Assembly: GCA_016794785.1 (NCBI GenBank)
Contig: JAEUHC010000019.1
Location: 620,001-684,000, forward strand
DNA: 64,000 nt
Direction: 5' to 3'
Source of the DNA: Opitutaceae bacterium
GTDB lineage: Bacteria; Verrucomicrobiota; Verrucomicrobiia; Opitutales; Opitutaceae
Of this stretch, positions 35,827-46,300 are shown in pieces. The position numbers were made by a program, and so were the translations under genes. The notes under the pieces are model-generated. The model was given only the letters and a program-made list of their open reading frames with translations, searched no databases and was not told where the DNA came from. Position 1 is the first letter of the stretch. Each line of letters starts with the position of its first letter.

Positions 35827-36093
35827 TCAGTCGAGATATCCGTGCTCGCGCAGCGCCTGGCGTAAGGTGCGCACGCCGGCGATCAGCAGTAGCAGGGCTC
35901 CGGTGGCGAGCATCACTGCCAGCCCAAACAGCGCCTCGGTCGTGATGGGCTTATCCCGCACGTGGCGAATCGCCAGAAAGAGGGTGATGCCGGCCAAGGC
36001 CCCTCCGCTGAAGCGCCAGATTTCGCGCACGACCAGCGCCCGGATGTTTGGCGAACGAGCCAAATACCGCAGCACACGCGTGGGTTTGCTCAC
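35827..36093 (-). CDS. Small two-span membrane protein
   Basis: 88 residues from ATG 36093, overlapping the upstream stop by 4 bases. Two hydrophobic segments: FSGGALAGITLFLAI (about 28-42) and ALFGLAVMLATGALLLLIAG (about 54-73), a basic N-terminus and a charged tail RQALREHGYLD. I recognise no family. It is the third gene of a coupled set with a coiled-coil protein and a lipoprotein. Confidence 0.7.
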   Translation of the reverse strand: MSKPTRVLRYLARSPNIRALVVREIWRFSGGALAGITLFLAIRHVRDKPITTEALFGLAVMLATGALLLLIAGVRTLRQALREHGYLD

Positions 36094-36821
36094 GGTTCCT
36101 TCTGCGGCACGCTGATCGTCTCGAGATCCTTCTTCATCTCGGCCTGCAGGCGGGCGAGTTTGTCGGCCGCTTCCTGCATGCGGGCGGCGCGGGTTTTTTG
36201 CGCGGCCAGCTTTTCCTCGGCCTCTTCCTTGATTTCGCGGACGCGGGCGAGGGAGCGGGAATTTTGGGCGATGAACACCGCGAGGCTCTGCTCCAGCGCA
36301 TCGCAGCGCGTGCCGAGGCGTGTGAGTTCGTCCATCCGCGCGCGCACTTCGCGCACGACGGCGGTCTTGGAACGGATGTCCTCCTGCACGGCGGCGGAAT
36401 GCTCGGCCTTGAGCGTGTCCTTCAGGACGATTTGGCGGCAGACGCCGACAGCAGTGGTGGCGACGCTGAGCGAACTCTTGGCCTCGGCGATGAGCCGTCC
36501 GGCCTCGGCCGTCACGGTCTGGTGCCGCTTCTGGAGGGCGCGGGCCTTCTCGCCGTGATCGAGGAGTTCCTTCTCGGTGGAGCCGGCGTCCTTGAATAGC
36601 GCGTCGGTGCGCTTGAGGAGATCGTCGCGGAGCTCGGTGGACTGGCGGATCGAGGACTTCACGCGCTCGATGGCCTGGTCGAAGGATTGCAGTGCGGCGA
36701 CGGTGGCGAGGCGCGCCTCCTCGCGTTCCTGCTGGGTGCGCTGGTAAACATGGGCGCCGCTGCCGCCGGCGACGACGGCGACGATGCTGGAGCCGACACT
36801 GACGAGGACTTTGGTGGTCAT
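36090..36821 (-). CDS. Membrane-anchored coiled-coil protein
   Basis: 243 residues, ATG 36821, with a good Shine-Dalgarno (GGAGG, 8 bases before the start) and one base after the upstream stop. An N-terminal membrane helix (VLVSVGSSIVAVVAGGSGA, about 5-24) precedes a nearly continuous coiled coil (30-235) of Glu/Lys/Ala heptads such as EEKLAAQKTRAARMQEAADK. No enzymatic motif. Probably a structural or scaffold protein with the flanking lipoprotein and small membrane protein. Confidence 0.8.
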   Translation of the reverse strand: MTTKVLVSVGSSIVAVVAGGSGAHVYQRTQQEREEARLATVAALQSFDQAIERVKSSIRQSTELRDDLLKRTDALFKDAGSTEKELLDHGEKARALQKRHQTVTAEAGRLIAEAKSSLSVATTAVGVCRQIVLKDTLKAEHSAAVQEDIRSKTAVVREVRARMDELTRLGTRCDALEQSLAVFIAQNSRSLARVREIKEEAEEKLAAQKTRAARMQEAADKLARLQAEMKKDLETISVPQKEP

Positions 36822-36822
36822 G

Positions 36823-37512
36823 CTACTTTCCTCCGATTTCGGTTTCGATTGAGACGGATTCGCGCTCGAGGGCGCGCAGGGACTGGCGGCTGGTGGCGAG
36901 AATCTTCTTGGTCTCGGCGTCGAGGCGGGCGATGCCGGCGGTGTCGGACGTGTCGGCGACGGCGAGGGCGCGAAGCTGCGCCATGAGCGGCATCACTTCG
37001 CGGCGCATCTTCTGCGCATAGGCGCGCAGGGTCTTGCCCTCGGCATAGGCGGCGGCGAGCTCGGTGGTGCGGTTGTTCAGCGCAGTGAGGCGGCGCGAGA
37101 GTTCGACGAGCTCGGCCTGCAGGCTGGTGTGGGTGATGACCGTGCGAGAGCCGCGCGAAAAGGAATCGATGACGATGGCCATGAGCCGTTCGTCGCTGAC
37201 GGAGTCGGTCCGATCCCAGCGGTCGTCTTTCACGTAGGCGCCCACCTCGTCGAGGAGCGTGGCGGAGGCCTTGGTATCGGACAGGCCCTGGATGGTGGTG
37301 AGCATCGTGTCGTAGCGGCCGAGCATCTCCTCAAGCGCGCTCACAGTGTCGTGCACGAGCTGCGAAAGCGTGCGCGCGGCCTTGTCGGCGGGGACATGGC
37401 CCGTGGGACCGGTCGCCATCGCCGGCGCGGTGGAGGTCGGTGCCGTGGAGCAGCCGCCGGCGACGAGCGCGAGCGTGAGCATGAGGGCGGACAGTGGACG
37501 AGAACGGGACAT
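36823..37512 (-). CDS. Helical lipoprotein of unknown function
   Basis: 229 residues, ATG 37512. The lipobox VAGGC (Cys21) ends a short signal peptide, so it is a lipoprotein. The mature part is mainly helical (LSQLVHDTVSALEEMLGRYD, LRAYAQKMRREVMPLMAQLR). It is the first gene of a three-gene set on the minus strand with 1-base and overlapping junctions. I recognise no family; a helical envelope scaffold is the only supported description. Confidence 0.8.
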   Translation of the reverse strand: MSRSRPLSALMLTLALVAGGCSTAPTSTAPAMATGPTGHVPADKAARTLSQLVHDTVSALEEMLGRYDTMLTTIQGLSDTKASATLLDEVGAYVKDDRWDRTDSVSDERLMAIVIDSFSRGSRTVITHTSLQAELVELSRRLTALNNRTTELAAAYAEGKTLRAYAQKMRREVMPLMAQLRALAVADTSDTAGIARLDAETKKILATSRQSLRALERESVSIETEIGGK

Positions 37513-37571
37513 GGGGGCGGCCGGCTGCGGTCGAGGGAACCTCAGCTTGTGACAAAAATTTAACGAGGCAA

Positions 37572-37636
37572 GCGGTCATCCGGCCGGAGGGCCGAAAGGC
37601 GTAATGACCGCACGCCCAGCCGGCCGGAGCGCTGGG
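37572..37636. repeat. Two adjacent hairpins sharing a CGGCCGGAG core
   Basis: GCGGTCAT (37572-37579) pairs with ATGACCGC (37604-37611); CCCAGC (37615-37620) pairs with GCTGGG (37631-37636). Both loops contain CGGCCGGAG. The block lies between the cyclophilin stop and the lipoprotein start on the minus strand, so it could be a terminator or leader structure; no adjoining T-run is seen. Confidence 0.55.
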
Positions 37637-37705
37637 TTGCCGGGCGCTTAGGTGGTGCGCCGCGGGGGGGGGCGCCCAGCGCGGCAGTTCCGAGGGCCTG
37701 GCCGG

Positions 37706-38329
37706 TTACTTCCGAATCGTGACGCGCTGCATCACGACGGGCTGCCTGGGCTGGCTCATGCCTCCGTCGCCTCCGCGCACCGTGGGGAGTTCGGCGATGG
37801 TGTCCACGACCTCGATGCCCTTGGTCACGCGCCCGAAGATGGTGTAGCTGGGCGGCAGGCCGTAGTCCTTGTGCAGGATGAAGAACTGGCTGCTGTTCGT
37901 GTTGGGGCCGCGGTTGGCCATGGCAACGATGCCGCGTTTGTAGCCGGCGCCGCGCTGATAGAGCTGGTTGAAGGGCGCAATCTCGTCGTTGAAGGTGCCG
38001 CCCCAGGCGCTCTCGCCGCCGGTGCCGTCGCCCTTGGGGTCACCGCCCTGAATCATGAAGCCCTTCACGATGCGATGGAAGGTGAGGCCGTTGTAGTAGC
38101 CGCGCTCGGCGAGCAGGCGGAAATTTTCCGTGGCCTTGGGCGCGTCGGTCGTCAGTAGCTCAAACTCGATTGTGCCGTGGGAGGTCTCGAGCACGGCGAA
38201 CTGTGGTCCGGTGGGTGCAGCGGGTGAACCGGCGGAGCCCGCCGGGGAATCGGATCGGCCGCAGCCGGCGAGGGCGAGTAGACCGAGGAGGGCGGAGAGG
38301 CGGAAAAAGACGGGGGAGAGGGCGGGCAT
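37706..38329 (-). CDS. Peptidyl-prolyl cis-trans isomerase, cyclophilin type, lipoprotein
   Basis: 207 residues from ATG 38329 (MPALSPVFF). Lipobox LALAGC puts the protein at the cell envelope. Cyclophilin domain: TFHRIVKGFMIQGGDP with the catalytic Arg, NTNSSQFFIL and YTIFGRVTKGIEVVD. It catalyses prolyl isomerisation in exported proteins. The start is 29 bases after a sulfatase stop on the same strand, so it may help fold the sulfatases; that link is positional inference. Confidence 0.92.
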   Translation of the reverse strand: MPALSPVFFRLSALLGLLALAGCGRSDSPAGSAGSPAAPTGPQFAVLETSHGTIEFELLTTDAPKATENFRLLAERGYYNGLTFHRIVKGFMIQGGDPKGDGTGGESAWGGTFNDEIAPFNQLYQRGAGYKRGIVAMANRGPNTNSSQFFILHKDYGLPPSYTIFGRVTKGIEVVDTIAELPTVRGGDGGMSQPRQPVVMQRVTIRK

Positions 38330-38358
38330 GACGAAGGTGAAGCCCAAGGGATGGCCGG

Positions 38359-39846
38359 TCACTTCGCGGGCGCAAAATATTTCTCGATGATCCACTGCGG
38401 CTGCCACTGATCCGGCGTGCGCGCTTTTCCGGTGAGGTCAATTTTCGGCGGCGAGTTGCTGGTGGAGTTGAGGGCGAGGGTGTCGCCGACCTTGGCCTGC
38501 CAGGCCTTCATCGCGGCGGTGAGGCGCGCGATGTGCGGGGCGTTGGCGGGCTGGTCGTAAACGGAGCGCGTTTCGTCGGGATCGTTTTGCAGGTCGAAGA
38601 GCTGGCTGTAGCCGAGCTTGGGGTAGGCGATCAATTTCCAGCGCTCATCGCGCACGGCGCGCTGCACCTGGATGTAGGGCAGGAAGACGGTGTCGCGGAG
38701 TTGTTTCTTCGAGCCGTCCCAGAGCGGGCGCACGCTCTCACCGAGGATGCCGGCGGGCGCGGGGATGCGGGTGAGCTCGCAAAGCGTGGGGAAGATATCG
38801 AGGAGGTAGGTGAAGGCTTCGGTTGAGCGGCCGCGCGGGATGCCCGGGCCGGAGATGATGAGGGGCGTGCGCATGGAGTGCTCGAAGACGTTCTGCTTGC
38901 CGAGCAAGCCGTGGCTGCCGAGGGCGAGGCCGTTGTCGGCGGCGTAGACGACGATGGTGTTGTCAGCGAGGCCGCGGCGCTGGAGGACGGCGAGGATGCG
39001 GCCGATCTGTGCGTCCATGTGCTCGACCATCGAGTAATACTCCGCGAGCTGATCGCGGATCATCGCCTCGGTGCGGGGCCAGGCGCCGAGGTTCTCGTCG
39101 CGGCCGCCGCTCATCGCGCCGTTGTCGAAGGGGAGCTGCGGGAGGAAGTTTTTCGGGAGCGGCGGGCGCGAGTTGTAGTTGGCCGGGAAGCCGGGCGGCG
39201 GTTGGCGCGGGTCGTGCGGCGCGGTGTAGGCGACGTAGCAGAAAAACGGTTTCGCGCCGCCCGCGGAGTCATGCGCCTCGAGGAATTTGATCGCGGCGTC
39301 GGTGAACAGGTTGGTGGAGAAGCCGTCGCCGGTGCGTGGGCCGATCATCTTGCCGTCTGGCGAGCGGTCGTGGAGGGGGACTTTCTCGTGGTTGGACATG
39401 CCGCCGAACATCACGTTTTCACCAAGCTGAAAGGCGCGGAGCCACGAGGGCTGGCCGTTGTGCCATTTGCCGGTGCCGAAGGTGGTGTAGCCGTGCTCGC
39501 CGAAGAGCTCGGGCATGAGCTTCTCGCCGGCGAGCGTCTGGGTGTTCATGGCGAACCACGACTTGCCGGTCATCAGCATGGCGCGGCTCGGCACGCAGAC
39601 GGCCCCGCTGTTGCCGCCCATGACGTAGTTGCGCCGGAAGCTCACGCCGCCGCGCGCGAGCCCGTCGAGGACGGGCGTCTTGATGTGCGGGTTGCCATGG
39701 GCGCCGATGGTGTCCGCGCGCTGATCGTCGGCGAAGAGGATGAGGATGTTGGGCCGGGCGGCCGGCGCGGCGGTGAGGGACGCAATGGACGATAAAGACC
39801 AAAGGAGCGCAGCGAGGATCGCGCGAGGGCGGGGAAGCTTTTTCAT
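38359..39846 (-). CDS. Exported sulfatase (type I, formylglycine)
   Basis: 495 residues from ATG 39846. Signal peptide ILAALLWSLSSIASLTAAPA, then metal-site FADDQRADTIGA and the formylglycine motif CVPSRAMLMTGK (Cys is the residue modified), with NTIVVYAADNGLALGSHG in the second half. Hydrolyses sulfate esters in the periplasm or outside. Activity needs a formylglycine-generating or anaerobic maturation enzyme, which the window does not contain. Third of three consecutive sulfatases. Confidence 0.94.
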   Translation of the reverse strand: MKKLPRPRAILAALLWSLSSIASLTAAPAARPNILILFADDQRADTIGAHGNPHIKTPVLDGLARGGVSFRRNYVMGGNSGAVCVPSRAMLMTGKSWFAMNTQTLAGEKLMPELFGEHGYTTFGTGKWHNGQPSWLRAFQLGENVMFGGMSNHEKVPLHDRSPDGKMIGPRTGDGFSTNLFTDAAIKFLEAHDSAGGAKPFFCYVAYTAPHDPRQPPPGFPANYNSRPPLPKNFLPQLPFDNGAMSGGRDENLGAWPRTEAMIRDQLAEYYSMVEHMDAQIGRILAVLQRRGLADNTIVVYAADNGLALGSHGLLGKQNVFEHSMRTPLIISGPGIPRGRSTEAFTYLLDIFPTLCELTRIPAPAGILGESVRPLWDGSKKQLRDTVFLPYIQVQRAVRDERWKLIAYPKLGYSQLFDLQNDPDETRSVYDQPANAPHIARLTAAMKAWQAKVGDTLALNSTSNSPPKIDLTGKARTPDQWQPQWIIEKYFAPAK

Positions 39847-39916
39847 GGGCAAAGGCAGCGTGCCGGAACGCTGCGGGCGGTGGGAGCTTTTTTTGGTGGC
39901 TCCCGCGGGAGAGGAG

Positions 39917-41404
39917 TTAGCGCACTTGACCCCGCGCCCGCACGGCTTCGAGGAGGGCGCGGAGCTCGGCGACTTTCTCTGGCTGCCGGGCGTAGAGATT
40001 GTCGCGCTGGGCGAGGTCGCGACTGAGGTCGAAGAGTTCGCCGGGCTGGTCATTGGGTGCGTAGTTGTTGGCCTGGTCGAACCATGCGGGGACTTTCGAG
40101 ACGGCGCCGGTTTTGGTCGCCACGAGGAGCCACTGATCGTGGCGCAGCGCGTAGCCGTTGGCATTGGTGTTGTGCACGATCGTGCGGCGCGGGCTGGGGG
40201 CGCCGGTTTTCAAGACGGGCAGCAGATCATGGCTGTCCTCGGCGCTGCCGGCGGGAAGCTTGAACCCGGTGATCGCGGCGATGGTCGCCATGAGGTCGAC
40301 CTGGCTCACGAGCGCGGCGGTGGTTTTGTTCGGCGGCACGACACCGGGCCAGCGCACGATGAAGGGCACGCGGTGGCCGCCCTCCCAGATGTCGCGCTTG
40401 AGGCCGCGCAGCGGACCGGAGCTGCGGTGGCCGAAATTCCGGATGCGGTCGTAGGCGTAGTGCTCCGCGCCGTTGTCGGCGGAGAAGACGACGAGCGTGT
40501 TTTCAGCGAAGCCGTTGGCTTTGAGGGCGGCGAGGATGCGGCCGACCGTGTCGTCCGTCTGCTCCATGAAGTCGCCGTAGCCGCCGGCCTTGGATTTCCC
40601 GGCGAATTCCGGCGTGGGCACGATCGGCGCGTGGGGCGAGGTGAAGGGCACGTAGAGGAAAAACGGATTCGGCCGGCCGCGCTGCTCGCCGATCCAGGAG
40701 ACGGCGCGTTCGGTGAGGCGCGGCATCACGGCGTGGAAATCCCAGCCGGCGGTCATCGGGCCGGGCCGGGCCTCCCAATTGCCCTCGGCGGTCTGCGGCG
40801 TAATCGTGAGCGGGACGGTGGGCGTGGTGATCACGCGGTCGTTTTCAAACCAGGCGTAGGGCGGGAAATTCGGGACATCGTCGCCGAAGTAGTAGTCGAA
40901 GCCGCGATCACGCGGGCCGCCGGGGATGGGCTTGGTCCAGTCGAAATCGCCCGGGGCATGGCCGGTCTTCGGATCGGGCTTGGCGCCGGGGCGCATGATG
41001 GCGGACCAGTTCCAACCGAGGTGCCACTTGCCGATGCAGGCGGTGCGGTAGCCTTGCTGCTGCAGCATCGCGGGCAGGGTGAGCTCGGCGTCGAAGGACG
41101 GCGGGCCGAAGCTGTTCACGATGCCGTGGAATTTCCGCCAGTGGAAGCGGCCGGTGAGCATCGCGTAGCGGCTCGGCGTGCAGATGCCGGACGAGCTGTG
41201 CGCGTCGGTGAACCGCAGGCCCTCGCGCGCGAGCTGGTCGAGGTGCGGCGTGCGAATCTTGGACTCGGGGTTTTGAATCGCGAGGTCGCCGTAGCCCATG
41301 TCGTCGGCGTAGAGGATGACGATGTTGGGTCGCGACGCGGCGGCGTGGGCGACGCCGTGCAGAAGAAAAAACGAGAGCGCGAGAAGAAGGTGGAGGAGAC
41401 GCAT
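39917..41404 (-). CDS. Exported arylsulfatase-like sulfatase
   Basis: 495 residues from ATG 41404. Signal peptide LLHLLLALSFFLLHGVAHA, metal-site VILYADDMGYGDLA, formylglycine motif CTPSRYAMLTGR and the late NTLVVFSADNGAEHYAYD. The GIDWTKP-type DFDWTKPIPGGPRDRGFDYY block is common in glycan-specific S1-type sulfatases. Start 53 bases after the upstream sulfatase's stop. Substrate not determinable. Confidence 0.94.
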   Translation of the reverse strand: MRLLHLLLALSFFLLHGVAHAAASRPNIVILYADDMGYGDLAIQNPESKIRTPHLDQLAREGLRFTDAHSSSGICTPSRYAMLTGRFHWRKFHGIVNSFGPPSFDAELTLPAMLQQQGYRTACIGKWHLGWNWSAIMRPGAKPDPKTGHAPGDFDWTKPIPGGPRDRGFDYYFGDDVPNFPPYAWFENDRVITTPTVPLTITPQTAEGNWEARPGPMTAGWDFHAVMPRLTERAVSWIGEQRGRPNPFFLYVPFTSPHAPIVPTPEFAGKSKAGGYGDFMEQTDDTVGRILAALKANGFAENTLVVFSADNGAEHYAYDRIRNFGHRSSGPLRGLKRDIWEGGHRVPFIVRWPGVVPPNKTTAALVSQVDLMATIAAITGFKLPAGSAEDSHDLLPVLKTGAPSPRRTIVHNTNANGYALRHDQWLLVATKTGAVSKVPAWFDQANNYAPNDQPGELFDLSRDLAQRDNLYARQPEKVAELRALLEAVRARGQVR

Positions 41405-41457
41405 GGTCGCGGAGGCGGAGATGAATGTGAAGGGGTGGGCCGAGGAGCGGCGGACGC

Positions 41458-43344
41458 TCAAGGGAGCTTGGTGACGATCGCGTAATAGGCGCCGACTTCG
41501 TGACCGTCGGCGGTGACGAAGACGGGCGCGAGTTGATGGGAGCCGGCGGTGAGTGTCGTCGTGAACGCGACCGCTGTGTCACTGGCACGCACGGGCAGGG
41601 AGGTGACATCGCGGCCGTCGACGCGGAGCGTGGCAGTCGTGGCCGGGATCGCGATGCCGGGGCGGGCGCGAAAGGCGACGTCGGCGCCGGGGACGTTTTC
41701 GCCGGGGGGCAGTGCGGCGGTGATGGGGTGGTTCGCTTCGGCGGGCCAGCGGCGCACGCTGATTTCGTAGCGACCGGCGGTCACGACCTTGACGGCCCAG
41801 TGTCCGGCGTGGGCGGACTTATCCGTGGTCGCTTTGGCATTGGGCGCTTTTGCGTTCTTGCCCTTGCCGGCGGCCGCGCGCGCGGGCGCGAACCCATCGG
41901 CCACGCGGATGTGCTGCTGGTTCCACGGCGGAAGCGCTTCCTGGATCCAGTCGTGGCCGGTGAGGCTCACGACGGGGTGGTCGGGATGGCCGAGATAAAT
42001 TTCGGTGGTCTGCGCGAAGGTCGGCTCGAGCTCGGCCCACCAGGCGTCGTAGAACGCGCGCATCTTCGCGGCGCGCGCCGGCTGCTCGGCGATGAGGTTC
42101 CGTTCCTGGCCGGGGTCGGCCTTGATGTCGTAGAGCTCCTTGCCGTTCACGAGGCGCCAGGGACCGGACATGACGGCGGTCTGCTTCCACTTGATGGGAT
42201 CGCGCACGCGCTGGGAATCGGTGACGAGCATGCGCTCGTGCGGCCACGTCGCGGTGCTGCCGGCGGGCTCGAGGAGCGGGCGGATGGAGCGGCCGTCGAA
42301 CTTGAGGCCGGCGGGCGTCGGTGCGCCGGTGACATCGAGCAGCGTCGGGACAATGTCCACGGCGTGACAGAGGATGTCGTTGACGTGCGGCTTGGTCCAA
42401 CCGGCGGCCGGCCAATGGGCGATGAACGGCACGCGATGGCCGCCCTCGTATTCGCTGCCCTTCTGACCGCGCATGCCGGCGTTGAATACTTTGGCGCCGC
42501 TCGCGGTGCCGTTGTCGGTCGTGAAAATGAAGAGTGTGTTATCCGCGATGCCGAGCTCGCGCAGGAGCGCGCGGGTGGTGCCGACGTTGTCGTCAATGTT
42601 GGTGATCATCCCGAAGAACGCGGCGAGGGCGGGCGGCTGGCTCGCGTAGAGATCCAGGTATGTTTGCGGCGCGTGGAGCGGGCCGTGCGGGGCGTTGAGC
42701 GCGATGTAGGCGAGGAAGGGTTTTTTGGCCGCGGCCTGCTCCCGGATGAAGCGTTGGGCCTGGGTGAAAAACACATCGGTGCAAAATCCCTTCGCGGGGA
42801 CGATGCGGCCGTTGTGAAAATAACTGCCGTCGAAATAGGAGTTGTCCCAAAGATCTGGCGTCTGGCCGACGCCGCCACCACCGTGGCGATAGACCTCGGT
42901 GAAGCCGCGGTCTTCGGGGCGGTAGGGGTAGTTGTCGCCGAGGTGCCACTTGCCAAACATGCCGGTGGCGTAGCCGTGGGCCTTCAGCATCTGGCCGAGC
43001 GTGACTTCGTTTTCGCGCAGCATGGAACGGCCGTTGACCGTGTGCCACACGCCGGTGCGGTTCGTCCAATGGCCGGTGAGCAGGGCCGAGCGGGTGGGCG
43101 AGCACGTCGGCGCGACGTGGTAGTCTTTGAGCTGCGAAGACTCGCTGGCGAGCCGGTCGAGGTGCGGCGTCTTGACGACAGGATTGCCGGTGAAGCCGAG
43201 ATCGCCGTAGCCTTGGTCGTCGGTGATGACGAAGACGATGTTGGGGCGAGTGGCGGCGGCTGAAGCGGTGCCGACGGCGAGCGCAAGGAGGGCAAGCCAG
43301 CGGACAATGCGACTGGCGGTTGGTTTCGGTTGGGGAGTCTTCAT
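41458..43344 (-). CDS. Exported sulfatase with C-terminal extension
   Basis: 628 residues, ATG 43344. Signal peptide (RIVRWLALLALAVGTASAA), FVITDDQGYGDLGF, formylglycine motif CSPTRSALLTGHW and FIFTTDNGTASG. A C-terminal extension of about 130 residues (from HWAVKVVTAGRYEISVRRW) looks beta-rich and may bind carbohydrate, which makes it longer than the usual 500-residue sulfatase. It follows the PVC-type cytochrome gene by 51 bases. Confidence 0.93.
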   Translation of the reverse strand: MKTPQPKPTASRIVRWLALLALAVGTASAAATRPNIVFVITDDQGYGDLGFTGNPVVKTPHLDRLASESSQLKDYHVAPTCSPTRSALLTGHWTNRTGVWHTVNGRSMLRENEVTLGQMLKAHGYATGMFGKWHLGDNYPYRPEDRGFTEVYRHGGGGVGQTPDLWDNSYFDGSYFHNGRIVPAKGFCTDVFFTQAQRFIREQAAAKKPFLAYIALNAPHGPLHAPQTYLDLYASQPPALAAFFGMITNIDDNVGTTRALLRELGIADNTLFIFTTDNGTASGAKVFNAGMRGQKGSEYEGGHRVPFIAHWPAAGWTKPHVNDILCHAVDIVPTLLDVTGAPTPAGLKFDGRSIRPLLEPAGSTATWPHERMLVTDSQRVRDPIKWKQTAVMSGPWRLVNGKELYDIKADPGQERNLIAEQPARAAKMRAFYDAWWAELEPTFAQTTEIYLGHPDHPVVSLTGHDWIQEALPPWNQQHIRVADGFAPARAAAGKGKNAKAPNAKATTDKSAHAGHWAVKVVTAGRYEISVRRWPAEANHPITAALPPGENVPGADVAFRARPGIAIPATTATLRVDGRDVTSLPVRASDTAVAFTTTLTAGSHQLAPVFVTADGHEVGAYYAIVTKLP

Positions 43345-43395
43345 GGGAAAATGGGTTGGCGAATCGAAAAAGTTAAGAGTTGGAGTGGGCGGTGC

Positions 43396-46300
43396 TTAAA
43401 TTCCACCCACGGGCTGGAATTTGGCCGGCGAGCCGGGGGCGGTGGCGAGTTCAACGCGGAGACCGGCTGGGCCGCGCAGGGATTGGTCGATGCGAAAAGT
43501 GAAAGCCGACTGGCCGCGGCCAAGCGTGATGGGGTCGGCCAAATCAGTGATCTCGCGGCCATCGATCCACAGCCGCAAGCCAGCGGGCGAGTTCAGTTTC
43601 AATCGGACCGGACCCGCGACCTGCACCTGCACCCGACCGCGCGCATAGATCGCATTGCCGGCATCGAGGTCGGAAACGTGCAGATCGCCGCTCACATAGC
43701 TGTAGGCGGTGGTCCAACGCGCCTCGTCCACCGGGGGCGCCGCCAAACCCGGCGCTGCGGCGATCTGCCATTTGCGGATGACAGGGCTTTCGTCGTTCGC
43801 GTAGGGGCCCGGCCGGCCGAGCAACGAGACGAAGCGGGCCAGATCGAGAAACTCCTGACGGCTTTGCAACTGGTCCACGAGCCCGGCCGGCATCAGGGAA
43901 TCCATCGTCTTGATCTCGCGAATCGTGGGAACGGGGATGCGGAGTTCCTTGCCGCCGTCCGCCGGATCGCGAAGCACGATTTCCTGCTCGCCCTTGGCGG
44001 CGATCACCCCGACTCGCACCGTGCCGTCCCGCGTGGTGATCATCGTGGTCTCATAGTGTTCGGCGATGGATTTGTTCGGTTCGAGGATCGCCTCCACCAC
44101 GTAGCTGGTCTCCGCCCCGGCGCCCACTGCGACGAGATTGGGCCCGATGGCCGGCCCCACCGTTCCGATGGCGTGGCAAGCGATGCATGCGGCCGTCGGG
44201 CGGCGAAAAATTCGCTCGCCGCGCACGGGATCGCCGTGCCGCTCGACGTCGGCCGTGAGGGCCGGTCGATTCTCCTGCAGGAGGGCGGCACTGAGGGAGG
44301 CCGCGGCCGTGACGTGAAACCGCTGCGCCAACGCCGCCGGCAGCTGGCCGGTGCGCCGGTGAAAATCGGATACGGCGGCGGCCACGGCGGGATGGGGCGC
44401 GCGGTCGGCGAGCGCCTTGGTCAGAATCTCGGGTCCGCGGTCACGCAGCAGGAACGCCGACACCAGTCCCGCCGGATCGGCCTTGCCCGGATCTTCACCC
44501 AACAACGTGGCGGCGATTGTTCCGGCCCCGGCGAGGTCGGCGACGGTGAGACCCCGCACCGCAAAATACCGACTCTCGATGTCGCCGCTTGCGGCGAGGC
44601 TGCGCAATTCCGCAACGGATTCGGGGCGCTCCAACTCCGCCAGCGCCTGCGCCGCCGCGGCACGGACGCCGCCGGGGCGTTTGCCGTCCCGGATCAGCGC
44701 CAGAAGTTCCGGAGCCGCGGCATTCGCTTTCCAGGCGCCGAGGGCGCGCGCCGTGGCAGCTGCGATCGCCGCGTCGGTATTCGCCAGCAGGCGCTGCAGC
44801 CGGGAAATCCCCGGATCCGGCTTCACCTCGCCTCCGCGGGCAACGTCGTGCAGCGCGTCGAGCAGTCCGACCATTATCGCCCGCGATTTCGGCCGGCGCC
44901 GATCGATCAGCGCATCCACCACGAGACGGAGCTGCGGTCCGTTTCGTTCCGCGGTCAGCTTCGCCTTGATTTCCACCAACTCGCCCGGGCTGTGATTGTC
45001 CCGGGCGAGGAAATCGGCGAGGCGTTTTTCGAAGCCGACGCCGGCGTCGCGCAGGGCGAACTCCCGGTGCCCCGGCTGCGCGAACTCGAGTTTTCCCGCC
45101 GCCAGCGCGGGCCGCCAATACGGGCCCAGCGCTGACACAGTTTGCGCGAGGGCGAGGTCGATCGCAGCGTCCTTGGGAAAGTCCAGTGCCGCGAGCGCCG
45201 CCGGGAACGCCTCGGCTTTCGGCACAAATCCGGCCGACAGCACCGCTTCCATTCGCACGCGCGGAAAGGAATCGCGGGCGGCCCGCGCGATCAGCGCGAC
45301 CGGATCGGAGAGGTGCGCCTGCCAGTAGCGGAGGGTCCGAGCTCCGGCGGCGCGCGCGTGGCCGTCTTTTGCCTCCAGCACGCGCGTCAGGATGGCTTCA
45401 TTGGGCCGGTCGATATTCTGATACGCCCACATCGCTTCCACGAGATGGTGATCGTGGTGAGGGTCCGTGGGATCGAGCCGGCCGACCCAGCGCTCGAGTT
45501 CGCGGGCGACTTCGCCGGGATCGCGTCCGCTCAATTCGAGGCGGGCCTGATGACGGTTCCAGTCCTCCGGGCTCCGCAGGTGGTCCACCAACGCCGGAAT
45601 GGACGCGCCGGCGATGTGCGGCTTTTTCACGACGGGGCGGTTTTTCGCCGTGATCCGCCAGATCCGTCCGCGGTTGTCGTCCCGCCGGGGATCGCGGAAA
45701 TCGTGCTGCGCGTGGTTGATGATCGGGTTATACCAATCGGCTACGTAGATCGCGCCGTCGGGACCGATCTTGCAGTCGATGGGCCGGAAGTTCGGATGCC
45801 GCGACTTGACGAGCGGTTCGAGCACGTTGGCGCTGAAACCCGCGCCGTCCTCGATGAATTCGTAGCGGACGACGGTGCGGCTCTTGAAACGACAGGTCAG
45901 GAGTTGCCCCAGGATTTCCGGCGGCAGATGGGAACCCGACGCCAGATCGCCGCCGCATTGTTTTTCGGTCGAGAGCAGCTGCACGAGTTTGAGCCGCTCC
46001 CCGCTGTTTCCGGTCGAGGGCGAAAGGTAGCCGACCCGCGGATTGTCCACGAGGAAAGACTGCCCCCAGCGATCGAAGACGTGACCCCACGGATTGCCCA
46101 CGTTGATCTTGGCAAACACGCGCAACTCGCCGCTGCGGGGATTGAACTGATAGACGCCGCCGTTGAAGTTCCGCACCACGCCATGCTGGGTTTCGACCTG
46201 CGTGTGCAGGAAGATGCCTTCCTGAAAATAAATCCACCCATCCGGCCCGCGCCGATACGCATGGATCGAGTGGTGGCTGTCCTCGATGCCAAAACCGGTC

